Shown piece by piece: positions 1 to 9,045 of a stretch of DNA of 64,000 nucleotides; position 1 is the stretch's first letter, and each line of letters begins with the position of its first letter. The notes under the pieces are model-generated. The model was not told where the DNA came from, made no database searches, and saw only the letters and a program-made list of their open reading frames with translations. Both the position numbers and the translations under genes were made by a program. Source of the DNA: Litoreibacter albidus. Lineage in GTDB: Bacteria > Pseudomonadota > Alphaproteobacteria > Rhodobacterales > Rhodobacteraceae. The stretch is taken from positions 91,744-155,743 of the forward strand of contig NZ_FNOI01000009.1 in NCBI RefSeq assembly GCF_900107015.1, read 5' to 3'.

Positions 1-685
1 GACGGGGGTTCTGATCGTGCGCAAGGATGCCGTGACCCGCGACACCCCCGTTTTTCCAGGCGGTGGGACGGTCAGCTTTGTGTCGCGCAGTGGGCAAGAC
101 TATGTGGACGACCTTGCCACCCGCGAAGAGGGCGGCACGCCCAACGTGATTGGCGACATCCGTGCGGCGCTGGCCTTTTTGGTGAAGGACGCGATCGGGC
201 AAGCCGTCATGGACGCGCGCCATGCCGCCTTTGATGCCCGCGCCCGCGCGGTTTGGGACGCGAACCCGAACCTCGAAATCTTCGGGCTGGATAAGGGCGC
301 ACGCTTGCCGATCTTCTCGTTTCGCGTGAAGGACGATCAGGGCGGCTATCTGCACCACCAGTTGTTTACCCGAATGCTAAGCGATTGCTACGGCATTCAA
401 GTGCGCGGCGGCTGCGCTTGCGCGGGGCCATATGCGCACCGTCTGCTGGGGATTGACGACGACGCCTCCCTTGCCCTGCGCCGCGATATCGACAACGGCG
501 ATGAGTTGGCGAAACCAGGTTGGGTCAGGCTGAACTTCAGCGTTCTGCTGGACGACGAGAAGGCCGACCGCATCATTTCCGCCGTGGATGAGTTGGCGCG
601 GCAACCGCACCCGATGCTGGCCTATTACACCGCCGACCCGTCCACCGCGCGGTTCAGCCCCGTGCCACGTCAGCTGTCGGCTTAA
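1..685 (+). CDS. Class V aminotransferase (cysteine desulfurase-like), 5'-truncated by window edge
   Basis: The reading frame is open from base 2, so the gene starts upstream and only the last ~227 residues are present. The first visible residues (TGVLIVRK) fit the stretch after the PLP-lysine region in class V aminotransferases. A RGGCACAGPY segment near codon 138 matches the late cysteine-containing region of SufS/CsdA-like proteins. The PLP-binding lysine lies outside the window, so cysteine desulfurase activity cannot be judged. The stop is one base before the start of the next gene, suggesting co-transcription. Confidence 0.8.
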   Translation, partial: TGVLIVRKDAVTRDTPVFPGGGTVSFVSRSGQDYVDDLATREEGGTPNVIGDIRAALAFLVKDAIGQAVMDARHAAFDARARAVWDANPNLEIFGLDKGARLPIFSFRVKDDQGGYLHHQLFTRMLSDCYGIQVRGGCACAGPYAHRLLGIDDDASLALRRDIDNGDELAKPGWVRLNFSVLLDDEKADRIISAVDELARQPHPMLAYYTADPSTARFSPVPRQLSA

Positions 686-686
686 T

Positions 687-1502
687 ATGTGTCGTTGGGC
701 TGCGTGGATCGGCACACCGATCTTTCTGGAAAAACTGATCAGCGAACCTGAGCATTCGCTGATTGATCAAAGCCGCAACGCACTGTCGTGCAAGGTGGCC
801 ATCAATGCCGACGGCGTGGGTGTAGCGTGGTACGGGGACCGCCCCGAGCCGGGGTTATACAAGAACGTGCACCCCGCGTGGTCGGACCCGAACCTGTTGC
901 AACTGGCGCGGCAAGTACGCGCGCCGCTGTTTCTGGCACATGTGCGCGCGTCGACGGGCAGTGCGACGAGCTACAACAACTGCCACCCGTTCACGCTGGA
1001 TAAGTGGTCGTTCATGCACAACGGCATGGTGGGCGGCTTTGACCAGTTGCGCAAGCGGCTGGAGCACGGGATTGACGACGCGCTGTACCTGAAACGGCGC
1101 GGTGCGACGGACAGTGAAGTGTTGTTCCTGACCGCGATGGGTTTCGGGCTGGCGCAGGCCCCGATTGCAGCAATGGCGAAGGCGGTTCAGACCGTTGAGC
1201 GCCATTCGCGCGATGTAGGCGTGACCCCGCATATGCGGTTCACGGGCTGTTGGTCCGACGGGGAGACGCTTTACGCCGCGCGTTACGCGTCCGATGATTT
1301 CGCGCCAAGCTTGTTTTACCATCGGTCCGAGGCTGGCACCTTGGTGGTGTCCGAACCGCTGGAGAAGAACCGGAGTGACTGGATCGAGGTGCCGCCGAAT
1401 TCGGTGCTGACGGTGTCGCACACATCCCTGTCCGTCACGCCGTTCATTGAGGGCGCACGCGAGGACAACAGCCCCCGCGTGGACGATCTGATAGACGCCT
1501 AG
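687..1502 (+). CDS. Class II glutamine amidotransferase (YafJ-like, GATase_4)
   Basis: 271 residues. The start was placed at ATG 687 because it puts Cys2 directly after Met, the N-terminal nucleophile of class II (Ntn) amidotransferases. The longer upstream frame would bury this cysteine. Further family features are the AHVRASTGS stretch with the glutamine-binding arginine, NNCHPF, and FMHNG. The domain would hydrolyse glutamine to glutamate and ammonia, but no synthase domain is fused, so the acceptor is unknown. It begins one base after the aminotransferase stop. Its TAG stop shares a CTAG palindrome with the convergent fbp stop. Confidence 0.85.
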   Translation: MCRWAAWIGTPIFLEKLISEPEHSLIDQSRNALSCKVAINADGVGVAWYGDRPEPGLYKNVHPAWSDPNLLQLARQVRAPLFLAHVRASTGSATSYNNCHPFTLDKWSFMHNGMVGGFDQLRKRLEHGIDDALYLKRRGATDSEVLFLTAMGFGLAQAPIAAMAKAVQTVERHSRDVGVTPHMRFTGCWSDGETLYAARYASDDFAPSLFYHRSEAGTLVVSEPLEKNRSDWIEVPPNSVLTVSHTSLSVTPFIEGAREDNSPRVDDLIDA

Positions 1503-2470
1503 GTTTTGTGGTAGCTGACCAACCGCTCCACCTCGCTGCGCGAGCCTAGGATGACAGGCACGCGCTGGTGCGGGCCTGTGGGGTCAATGTCCATGATCGG
1601 CGTGAGCCCCGTGGAGGCAGCACCGCCTGCAAGCTCGATGATCATCGCCATGGGGTTGGCTTCATACATCAAGCGCAGTTTGCCGCCCGCGTCCCTGTTG
1701 TTGCTGTCCGCCGGATAGAGGAACACACCGCCACGGGTCAGGATGCGGTGGATTTCCGCGACCATGGACGCGGTCCAGCGCATGTTGAAGGGGCGCGCGC
1801 GCACGCCGTCCTCGCCCGCGATGCATTCGTCGATGTAGCGGCGAACGGGTTCGTCCCAGTATTTGTAGCGCGAGGCGTTGATGGCGAATTCAGACGTCTC
1901 CGCAGGCACCATCATATCGGGATGGGTCAGGCGGAAGTCACCCGTGCCATGCTGGCAGGTGAAGCCCTCAACCTTGTCGCCGACGGTCAACACAAACATG
2001 GTGGAGGGGCCGTAGAGCGCGTAGCCCGCGCAGATTTGGTTGCGGCCGTTGCGCAGCACGTTGCGGTCGCCGTCCTCTTCCACCTGCATCACCGCGAAGA
2101 TGGAGCCGACAGAGAGGTTCACATCAAGGTTGGAGGAGCCGTCCAAAGGATCGAAGTATAACAGGTAGTCACCGGCTTCCGGCTCTTTGAGCCACGTGAC
2201 CTCCTCCACCTCCTCAGACACAAGTGCTGCGAGGCGCGGGCTGTTGGAGCAGATCCGTTCAAATTCGTCGTTGGCCAGAATATCGAGGGTTTTCTGCGCC
2301 TCCCCCTGCACGTTGGTGGCACCTGCCGCCCCGAGGTTCCCCTCGAATGCGCCGTTGCGCACGCTGTTGGCAATCACGCGGCAAGAGCTTGCGATATCCT
2401 CGATCAGAAAGATCAGGTTCGGGTCCAATACGCTTTGCGTGAGATAGCGTCGCAGCGTTGTGTCGGTCAT
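1499..2470 (-). CDS. fbp: Fructose-1,6-bisphosphatase class I
   Basis: 323 residues, usual for class I FBPase. It hydrolyses fructose 1,6-bisphosphate to fructose 6-phosphate in gluconeogenesis and, where present, the Calvin cycle. The metal-binding signature FDPLDGSSNLD lies near residues 107-117, preceded by the SEEVEE segment that supplies further metal ligands. It sits only 9 bases downstream of glpK on the same strand, so it may be read through from the glycerol operon. That makes sense because glycerol carbon enters as triose phosphate and needs FBPase to reach hexoses. Confidence 0.96.
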   Translation of the reverse strand: MTDTTLRRYLTQSVLDPNLIFLIEDIASSCRVIANSVRNGAFEGNLGAAGATNVQGEAQKTLDILANDEFERICSNSPRLAALVSEEVEEVTWLKEPEAGDYLLYFDPLDGSSNLDVNLSVGSIFAVMQVEEDGDRNVLRNGRNQICAGYALYGPSTMFVLTVGDKVEGFTCQHGTGDFRLTHPDMMVPAETSEFAINASRYKYWDEPVRRYIDECIAGEDGVRARPFNMRWTASMVAEIHRILTRGGVFLYPADSNNRDAGGKLRLMYEANPMAMIIELAGGAASTGLTPIMDIDPTGPHQRVPVILGSRSEVERLVSYHKT

Positions 2471-2479
2471 TTTACGTCC

Positions 2480-3967
2480 TCAAAAATTCATGGTGGCCTG
2501 GACCGCCTTCTTCCAAGACGCATATTTGTCCTGACGCGCGGCGTCAGCCATATTCGGTACGAACTCTGTCTCGCAAGCCCATTGTGCGGCGAATGCCGCC
2601 TGATCAGGGTAGATGCCTGCGTGCATGCCCGCAAGCCAAGCCGCGCCAAGCGCGGTGGTTTCGCGAATTTCGGGCCGATCAACCGGCGCGCCGATGATGT
2701 CCGCGAGGAATTGCATGGCCCAGTTGCTTTCCGACATGCCGCCGTCGACACGCAAGGTGGGCTGCACGCCGCTGGCTTGCCAGTCGGCAGACATAGCGTC
2801 GAGCAGATCGCGGGTTTGGTAGCCGACACTTTCAAGCGCGGCTTTTGCCAACTCCGCCGGACCAGTGCTGCGGGTCAACCCGAAGGCCGCGCCGCGACAT
2901 TCCGCGTTCCAGTAAGGCGCCCCGAGGCCAACAAAGGCGGGGACGAGGACCACGTTTTGGTTGGGATCGGCCTGCAGGGCGAGCGCTTGGGTTTCGGCGG
3001 CGTCCCCGATCACTTGCAGCCCGTCGCGCAGCCATTGCACCACGGCCCCCGCCACAAATATTGACCCTTCAAGCGCAAATGTCGGCTTGCCGTCCAGCTG
3101 ATAGGCGATGGTTGTGAGCAAGCGGTTCTCGGATGTCACGGGCGTGTCGCCGGTGTTGAGCAGCGCGAAGCAGCCCGTGCCATAGGTCGATTTCATCATG
3201 CCCGGTTTAAAACAAGCCTGCCCCACGGTTGCGGCTTGCTGGTCGCCCGCCACGCCGCAGATGGGGATGGGCGCGCCGAAATGTTCTGCCTGCGTTTGGC
3301 CGAAGTCGGCGGCGCAGTCCTTGACCTCTGGCAGCATTTGCATGGGGATGGTGAGCAGGTCGCAGATGGTCTTGCTCCAGCGGCCCTTGCGGATGTCATA
3401 GAGCATGGTGCGCGCAGCGTTTGTGGCGTCAGTCGCATGCACCGCGCCGCCGGTGAGTTTCCAGATCAGGTAGCTGTCGACGGTGCCGAACAGCAACTCG
3501 CCATTGGCGGCGCGGGCGCGGGCGCCGTCCACGTGGTCCAAAATCCAGCTGAGCTTGGTGCTGGAGAAATAGGGGTCAATGCGCAGGCCGGTGCGCTCCG
3601 TGATCATCTGCTCATGGCCCGCGTCGCGCAGGTCGCGGCATAGGTCAGCGGTGCGCCTGTCTTGCCAGACAATCGCGTTATAGATGGGCTCACCCGTCGC
3701 CTTGTCCCAGACGACGGTGGTTTCGCGTTGGTTGGTGATGCCGATTGCGGTGATGTCCGCCGCCGTGACGCCCGCGCGTTTCATCGCGCCGCGACAGGTG
3801 GCGAGGGTCGTGTCCCATAGGTCCTTGGGGTTGTGTTCGACCCAGCCCGACTGCGGAAAATGCTGCGCGAACTCTTGCTGGTCACTGGCTACGATTGCCA
3901 TCGCGCTATCAAAAATCATGCACCGTGTTGACGTCGTGCCCTGATCAATTGCGAGGATGTAGCCCAT
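2480..3967 (-). CDS. glpK: Glycerol kinase
   Basis: 495 residues, the normal GlpK length. It phosphorylates glycerol to sn-glycerol 3-phosphate in the cytoplasm. The start at 3967 gives the N-terminal phosphate-binding motif [10 protein letters not shown] at residues 5-14; a longer frame adds 14 residues with no family likeness. FGGY-kinase features include the second actin-like domain with TYGTGCF and the [11 protein letters not shown] stretch. It lies downstream of glpV across a 126-base gap containing a strong stem-loop, and directly upstream of fbp. Confidence 0.97.
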   Translation of the reverse strand: MGYILAIDQGTTSTRCMIFDSAMAIVASDQQEFAQHFPQSGWVEHNPKDLWDTTLATCRGAMKRAGVTAADITAIGITNQRETTVVWDKATGEPIYNAIVWQDRRTADLCRDLRDAGHEQMITERTGLRIDPYFSSTKLSWILDHVDGARARAANGELLFGTVDSYLIWKLTGGAVHATDATNAARTMLYDIRKGRWSKTICDLLTIPMQMLPEVKDCAADFGQTQAEHFGAPIPICGVAGDQQAATVGQACFKPGMMKSTYGTGCFALLNTGDTPVTSENRLLTTIAYQLDGKPTFALEGSIFVAGAVVQWLRDGLQVIGDAAETQALALQADPNQNVVLVPAFVGLGAPYWNAECRGAAFGLTRSTGPAELAKAALESVGYQTRDLLDAMSADWQASGVQPTLRVDGGMSESNWAMQFLADIIGAPVDRPEIRETTALGAAWLAGMHAGIYPDQAAFAAQWACETEFVPNMADAARQDKYASWKKAVQATMNF

Positions 3968-4059
3968 CTGTAGCCCCAATGCGTAGGTTGCAGAAATTCC
4001 GCCATCCACGGTGCGTGGCAGCGAAATATCCGGTCATATTATGTGTGAAACATGCGGGT

Positions 4060-4086
4060 ATCCGGGGCCGACGCGCGGCCCCGGAT
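4060..4086 (-). other. Intercistronic stem-loop after glpV
   Basis: A perfect 11-bp inverted repeat, ATCCGGGGCCG / CGGCCCCGGAT, with a 5-base loop starts 7 bases beyond the glpV stop. No T-run follows on the minus strand. It therefore looks less like an intrinsic terminator than like an mRNA-stabilising or attenuating hairpin that separates abundant binding-protein message from glpK. Confidence 0.7.
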
Positions 4087-4093
4087 GGTTAGC

Positions 4094-5815
4094 TTACTGC
4101 CAAGATTTGATCAGCTCGTCATACGCGATGGTGACAGGCTTTTCGTTCTCGTCAGCGAGTTTCGGCTTTGGCGAACCGGGCTGGTCGAGCCAGTAGGACG
4201 GATCGCTTTCTTCGTTCATAACCGGACCAAGTTCGCCCTGAACGCCTGCGCGCTCCAGACGGATCATGACTTTTTCTTGGTCTTCGCACAGAGCATCAAG
4301 CGCTTCTTGTGGGGTTTTGGCACCCGACATTGCGTCGCCGATGTTCTGCCACCACAACTGAGCCAGCTTCGGGTAGTCAGGAACGTTCGTGCCGGTTGGG
4401 GACCACTGAACGCGCGCTGGCGAACGGTAGAATTCAACCAGACCGCCCAATTTAGGCGCACGCTCGGTGAAGCTTTCGTGCTGGATGGTGGATTCACGAA
4501 TGAACGTCAGACCAACATGGCTTTTCTTCACGTCGACAGTCTTGGATGTCACGAACTGCGCGTAAAGCCACGCGGCTTGTGCGCGGTCCACAGGTGTCGA
4601 TTCCATCAGCGTCCATGCACCGGCGTCTTGGTAGCCGATCTTGGTGCCTTCGGTCCAATATGCACCGTGTGGCGAAGGCGCCATACGCCATTTTGGCGTG
4701 CCGTCTTCGTTCATCACTGGCAGGTCAGGCTCTACGGACGCTGCGGTGAACGCAGTGTACCAGAACATTTGCTGTGCAACGTTGCCCTGCGCAGGAATTG
4801 GACCCGCTTCGGAGAACGTCATACCCGCTGCAGCTGGGGGAGAGTACTTCTCCAGCCACTCGATGGACTTGGTGACAGCATAGACGGCAGCCGGGCCGTT
4901 TGTGGCACCGCCACGCGCGACGCAGGAGCCAACAGGCTGCGACTTTTCGTTGACGCGGATGCCCCATTCGTCAACTGGCAGGCCGTTCGGCTCACCCTTG
5001 TCGCCGGCACCAGCCATGGACAGCCACGCATCAGTGTAGCGCCAACCCAAGGACGGGTCTTTCTTGCCGTAGTCCATGTTGCCGTAAACGTCGCCTTCAA
5101 CGCCAAGGCGCGACAGGTCGCGACCGGTGAAGAACTTTGCGATGTCCTCATAGGCGGACCAGTTTACAGGCACACCCAGATCGTAACCGTATTCCGCAAG
5201 GAAGTCGGCTTTGTTCTGCTCGTCGTCGAACCAGTCAGCGCGGAACCAGTAGAGGTTTGCGAACTGTTGGTCAGGCAACTGGTACACTTTGCCGTCTGGG
5301 CCAGTGGTGAAGTCGATGCCGATGAAGTCTTCCAGATCGAGGTTCGGGTTCGTGACGCTTGCGCCGTCGCCTGTCATCCAGTCTGTCAGGTTGCGCGCTT
5401 GCTTGTAGCGCCAGTGCGTGCCGATCAGGTCGGAGTCGTTGATATAGGCGTCATAGATGTTCTCGCCGGACTGCATTTGCGTTTGCAGCTTCTCAACAAC
5501 GTCGCCTTCGCCGATCAGGTCGTGCGTGACTTTGATGCCGGTGATGGCTTCAAACGCAGGGGCCAGAACGGTGGATTCATACGTGTGCGTGCCGATGGTC
5601 TCGGACACAACGTTGATCGACATGCCAGCGTAGGGTGCTGCGGCGTCGACGAAGAACTGAAGTTCAGCTTCTTGGTCCGCACGCGACAGAGATGACAGAT
5701 CGCCGATCTCTGAATCGAGGAAGGCCTTGGCGGCCTCCATGTCAGCGAACGCAGGCGCGGCCAGCATGCATGCAGCAAGCCCGAGCGCAGTCGTTCCTTT
5801 AAGTCGCAAGTTCAT
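4094..5815 (-). CDS. glpV: Glycerol ABC transporter substrate-binding protein
   Basis: 573 residues, unusually long for an extracellular solute-binding protein but typical of the GlpV glycerol-binding family. The start at 5815 follows a clear GGAGGA ribosome site and gives a signal peptide (about residues 1-24, positive MNLRLK, hydrophobic core, AFA|D cleavage-like end). The mature protein would bind glycerol in the periplasm and hand it to GlpP/GlpQ. Neighbours glpU, glpQ, glpP, glpT, glpS and glpD upstream and glpK downstream reproduce the rhizobial glycerol operon, which is the main basis for the substrate call. Confidence 0.92.
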   Translation of the reverse strand: MNLRLKGTTALGLAACMLAAPAFADMEAAKAFLDSEIGDLSSLSRADQEAELQFFVDAAAPYAGMSINVVSETIGTHTYESTVLAPAFEAITGIKVTHDLIGEGDVVEKLQTQMQSGENIYDAYINDSDLIGTHWRYKQARNLTDWMTGDGASVTNPNLDLEDFIGIDFTTGPDGKVYQLPDQQFANLYWFRADWFDDEQNKADFLAEYGYDLGVPVNWSAYEDIAKFFTGRDLSRLGVEGDVYGNMDYGKKDPSLGWRYTDAWLSMAGAGDKGEPNGLPVDEWGIRVNEKSQPVGSCVARGGATNGPAAVYAVTKSIEWLEKYSPPAAAGMTFSEAGPIPAQGNVAQQMFWYTAFTAASVEPDLPVMNEDGTPKWRMAPSPHGAYWTEGTKIGYQDAGAWTLMESTPVDRAQAAWLYAQFVTSKTVDVKKSHVGLTFIRESTIQHESFTERAPKLGGLVEFYRSPARVQWSPTGTNVPDYPKLAQLWWQNIGDAMSGAKTPQEALDALCEDQEKVMIRLERAGVQGELGPVMNEESDPSYWLDQPGSPKPKLADENEKPVTIAYDELIKSWQ

Positions 5816-5888
5816 TTTGTTCCTCCCTAAAATAGAACATTCAAGATGGCCGCATTCTTGCAAAACTGACCATCCATACTGCCATCCT

Positions 5889-6161
5889 CTACACCCAGCG
5901 GAAAACCGCGATGGCATAAAAGAGACATACGATCAGAGCCCCCCATTGGGGCGCGCTGAGCATTCCAAGCCAAGCCAGATTGATAAAGGCAGAGCCAAGC
6001 AGCGTGATGAACAAGCGGTCACCGCGCGTTGTTTCGATCCCCAAGATGCCGTTGCGCGGCACCTCGGGGTATTTGATTGCCAAGATCGTGAAGGTGATCA
6101 GGGTCAACGCGATCACACCGAAGAAAGCGGCGGTCGGCCAAGTCCATGCCATCCAGTCCAT
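5889..6161 (-). CDS. glpU: Small DUF2160-type membrane protein of the glycerol transporter
   Basis: 90 residues, with start MDWMAW at 6161. There are hydrophobic stretches at about residues 8-29 and 47-66 plus a third near the C-terminus, so it is an integral membrane protein. It carries no known catalytic motif. A small protein of this kind occurs between glpQ and glpV in rhizobial glycerol operons and is named glpU there; the symbol is assigned by position and likeness. It may stabilise the permease complex, but this is inference. Confidence 0.8.
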   Translation of the reverse strand: MDWMAWTWPTAAFFGVIALTLITFTILAIKYPEVPRNGILGIETTRGDRLFITLLGSAFINLAWLGMLSAPQWGALIVCLFYAIAVFRWV

Positions 6162-6183
6162 AGTGTTACTCCTTCTTCTTTTC

Positions 6184-7032
6184 TTACACGCGGCCCAGGG
6201 CAAAGCCCTTGGCGATGTAGTTGCGAACAAAATAGATCACCAAAGCACCCGGAATGATGGTCAGAACCCCCGCCGCAGCAAGAACCCCCCAGTCAATCCC
6301 GGCAGCGCCCACGGTGCGTGTCATCGTGGCGGCAATCGGCTTGGCGTTCACACTGGTCAGCGTGCGGCTGAGCAGCAGCTCCACCCATGAGAACATGAAC
6401 AAAAAGAACGCCGTGACGCCGATGCCCGATGCCACCAGCGGGGTGAAAATACGGATGAAGAACCGCGAGAATGAATAGCCGTCGATATAGGCCGTCTCGT
6501 CGATTTCCTTCGGCACGCCGCGCATGAAGCCTTCCAAAATCCAAACCGCCAGCGGCACGTTGAACAAGCAATGCGCCAAGGCCACTGCGATATGTGTGTC
6601 GAACAAGCCCACCGAGCTATAGAGCTGGAAGAATGGCAGCGCGAAAACGGCAGGCGGCGCCATCCGGTTGGTCAACAGCCAGAAGAACAGGTGCTTGTCG
6701 CCCAAGAAGGTGTAGCGGCTGAACGCGTAGGCGGCAGGCAGGGCGACGAGCAGGGAAATAACCATGTTCATCAGCACGTAGGCCATCGAGTTCAGGTAGC
6801 CCGTGTACCATGACGGATCGGTGAGGATCGTCACGTAGTTGGCGAAGGTCAAATCGCGCGGCCACAGGGTGAAGCTGTTCAGAATTTCCGTGTTGGTCTT
6901 CAAGCTCATGTTCAAGAGCCAGTAGATCGGCAAAAGCAGGAACAGCAGGTAAAGCCCCATGACGACCGCGTTGCCCTTGATCTTGGGCAGCGCGAAGCCA
7001 CGCTTGGCGGGGGTGTTGGTGAGATCAGACAT
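6184..7032 (-). CDS. glpQ: Glycerol ABC transporter permease
   Basis: 282 residues with about six transmembrane segments, MalG-like. The cytoplasmic EAA loop that docks with the ATPase is visible as EIDETAYIDGYS about two-thirds along. The protein would pair with GlpP to form the inner-membrane glycerol channel. Its start codon overlaps the glpP stop region (both at 7032), as expected for translationally coupled permease genes. The N-terminal ~20 residues are polar and cytoplasmic. Confidence 0.9.
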   Translation of the reverse strand: MSDLTNTPAKRGFALPKIKGNAVVMGLYLLFLLLPIYWLLNMSLKTNTEILNSFTLWPRDLTFANYVTILTDPSWYTGYLNSMAYVLMNMVISLLVALPAAYAFSRYTFLGDKHLFFWLLTNRMAPPAVFALPFFQLYSSVGLFDTHIAVALAHCLFNVPLAVWILEGFMRGVPKEIDETAYIDGYSFSRFFIRIFTPLVASGIGVTAFFLFMFSWVELLLSRTLTSVNAKPIAATMTRTVGAAGIDWGVLAAAGVLTIIPGALVIYFVRNYIAKGFALGRV

Positions 7033-7904
7033 CAGTGGCCATCCCTTTTGTCGAGGTTCGTCATCACGGTGTAGAACACGTAAGACACCAGCAAAATCAC
7101 GAGGTAATACATGATCGAGAACGCGGCGGCGGGGCCTAGGTCAAACTGGCCGAGGGCCATTTTCACCAAGTCGATCGACAGGAAGGTTGTCGAGTTGCCC
7201 GGTCCACCACCTGTGACCACGAACGGCTCTGTGTAGATCATGAAGCTGTCCATAAAGCGCAGCAAAATCGCGATCATCAGCACGCCCATGATCTTGGGTA
7301 GCTCAATGAAACGGAACACTTTCCAGCGGCTCGCTTGGTCGATTTTCGCGGCTTGGTAATAGGCGTCGGGGATGGATTGCAGGCCAGCGTAGGCCAGCAG
7401 CGCCACCAGCGACGTCCAGTGCCAGACGTCCATCACGATGACGGTTGCCCATGCGGCGTAGAAGTCTTGGGTGTAGTTATAGTCGATGCCCAAGGCGGCC
7501 AGCGTGTAGCCCAGAAGGCCGATGTCGACGCGCCCGAAGATTTGCCAGATGGTGCCAACCACGTTCCACGGGATCAGCAATGGCAGGGACATAAGCACCA
7601 GACAGACGGACGCCCAGAACCCTTTCTTCGGCATGTTCAGCGCCACAAAAATACCCAAAGGAATTTCGATCGCCAGAATGATGCCCGAGAACGCAATTTG
7701 GCGACCCAAGGCATCCCACATACGCTCCGACGCCATCATTTCGCGGAACCAATCGAGGCCCGCCCAGAAGAACTGGTTTTGCCCGAAGGTGTCTTGGACC
7801 GAGTAATTTACCACTGTCATCAACGGAATAACCGCCGAGAACGCGACGAGCAGCAGCACTGGCAGAATTAGAAACCAGGCCTTTTGGTTGACTGTCTTAT
7901 TCAT
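7032..7904 (-). CDS. glpP: Glycerol ABC transporter permease
   Basis: 290 residues with about six transmembrane segments, MalF-like but lacking the long periplasmic insertion. The EAA loop appears as SIPDAYYQAAKIDQASRW. It forms the permease with GlpQ. It starts 49 bases after the glpT stop and couples to glpQ at its 3' end. Assignment rests on the complete glp context around it. Confidence 0.9.
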   Translation of the reverse strand: MNKTVNQKAWFLILPVLLLVAFSAVIPLMTVVNYSVQDTFGQNQFFWAGLDWFREMMASERMWDALGRQIAFSGIILAIEIPLGIFVALNMPKKGFWASVCLVLMSLPLLIPWNVVGTIWQIFGRVDIGLLGYTLAALGIDYNYTQDFYAAWATVIVMDVWHWTSLVALLAYAGLQSIPDAYYQAAKIDQASRWKVFRFIELPKIMGVLMIAILLRFMDSFMIYTEPFVVTGGGPGNSTTFLSIDLVKMALGQFDLGPAAAFSIMYYLVILLVSYVFYTVMTNLDKRDGH

Positions 7905-7953
7905 GACGCGTTCCTTTTAAAGAGCAGTGGGCGGGGTTGGGATTTCTGCGCCA

Positions 7954-9033
7954 TTACGCCACCTCTGGCGTGACGCGCCAGCTGTTGGAGTAGACGTTGA
8001 CCCCTGCCGTATCGAACACAACGCGGTTCATGTCGGGGGAGATTGTCTCGCCCTCGCCCGCCAGAATGTTGATCTCTGCGCCTTGAAAATCCGCGCGCAC
8101 GATCTTGTGGCGGCCCACGTCTTCGACCCGTTTGATTGTGACTGGCAAGCCCGCGTCGCCAGTGGCGAGGGACGCGAATTCCGGCCGTACGCCGACTTCG
8201 ACCTGCCCTTGCGGCGCGCCAAACCCCTTGCCCAGTGATATCTGCGTCCCGCCGATGACGGCCTTGTCGCCCTGCACGTCGGCCGCCAGAACGTTCATGC
8301 CGGGCGAGCCGATGAAGTAGCCCACGAAGGTGTGCTCCGGCGTCTCGAACAGCTCCCTTGGGGTGCCCATTTGCACAACGCGCCCGTCATACATGACCAC
8401 GACTTTATCCGCGAAGGTCAGGGCCTCCGTTTGGTCGTGGGTCACGTAGATCATCGTATGGCCGAACTCTTGGTGCAGCGATTTTAGCTGCGTGCGCAGC
8501 TCCCACTTCATGTGCGGGTCGATCACGGTCAGCGGCTCGTCGAACAGCAGCGCGTTCACGTCCTCGCGGACCATGCCGCGCCCGAGCGAGATTTTCTGTT
8601 TGGCGTCAGCAGTTAGGCCGCGCGCCTTGTGATCCAGCGTCGCTTCCATGCCGATCATTGCGGCGATCTGCTGCACGCGGTCTTTGATGTAGCTGGGATC
8701 AGCGCCGCGGTTGCGCAGCGGGAACGCCAGATTGTCGCGCACAGTCATCGTGTCGTAGACAACCGGAAACTGGAAAACCTGCGCGATGTTGCGCTGCGTT
8801 GTCGGTGCGTTCGTGACGTCCTTGTCGTTGAACAAAATGCGCCCCTGACTGGGGTGCAGCAAACCGGAGATGATGTTGAGCAACGTTGACTTGCCGCACC
8901 CCGAAGAGCCAAGCAGAGCGTAAGCCTCGCCGTCCACCCAATCGTGGTTCAGTTCTTTCAGCGCATAATCGTCTTCATGCTTGGGGTTTGGCAGGTAGGA
9001 ATGCGCCAGATTTTCGAGGGTAATTTTAGCCAT
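7954..9033 (-). CDS. glpT: Glycerol ABC transporter ATPase with degenerate signature motif
   Basis: 359 residues: nucleotide-binding domain plus a C-terminal OB-like (TOBE) region, MalK-type. Walker A is GSSGCGKST at residues 42-50, Walker B is ALLFDEP, and the switch histidine is present in YVTHDQTEA. The LSGGQ signature is not canonical: an ungapped alignment to MalK-type sequences puts LTADA at residues 140-144, followed by KQKISLGRG. The D-loop is TVID rather than SNLD. The partner GlpS has an intact LSGGQ but no switch histidine, which implies an asymmetric heterodimer. Confidence 0.92.
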   Translation of the reverse strand: MAKITLENLAHSYLPNPKHEDDYALKELNHDWVDGEAYALLGSSGCGKSTLLNIISGLLHPSQGRILFNDKDVTNAPTTQRNIAQVFQFPVVYDTMTVRDNLAFPLRNRGADPSYIKDRVQQIAAMIGMEATLDHKARGLTADAKQKISLGRGMVREDVNALLFDEPLTVIDPHMKWELRTQLKSLHQEFGHTMIYVTHDQTEALTFADKVVVMYDGRVVQMGTPRELFETPEHTFVGYFIGSPGMNVLAADVQGDKAVIGGTQISLGKGFGAPQGQVEVGVRPEFASLATGDAGLPVTIKRVEDVGRHKIVRADFQGAEINILAGEGETISPDMNRVVFDTAGVNVYSNSWRVTPEVA

Positions 9034-9045
9034 TGGTTCGTTCCC

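Noticed and set aside
4052..5695. 547-codon open frame on the plus strand opposite glpV
   Set aside because: It is antisense to a gene with signal peptide, ribosome site and clear family likeness; composition (many Arg, His, Val) is typical of a high-GC shadow frame.
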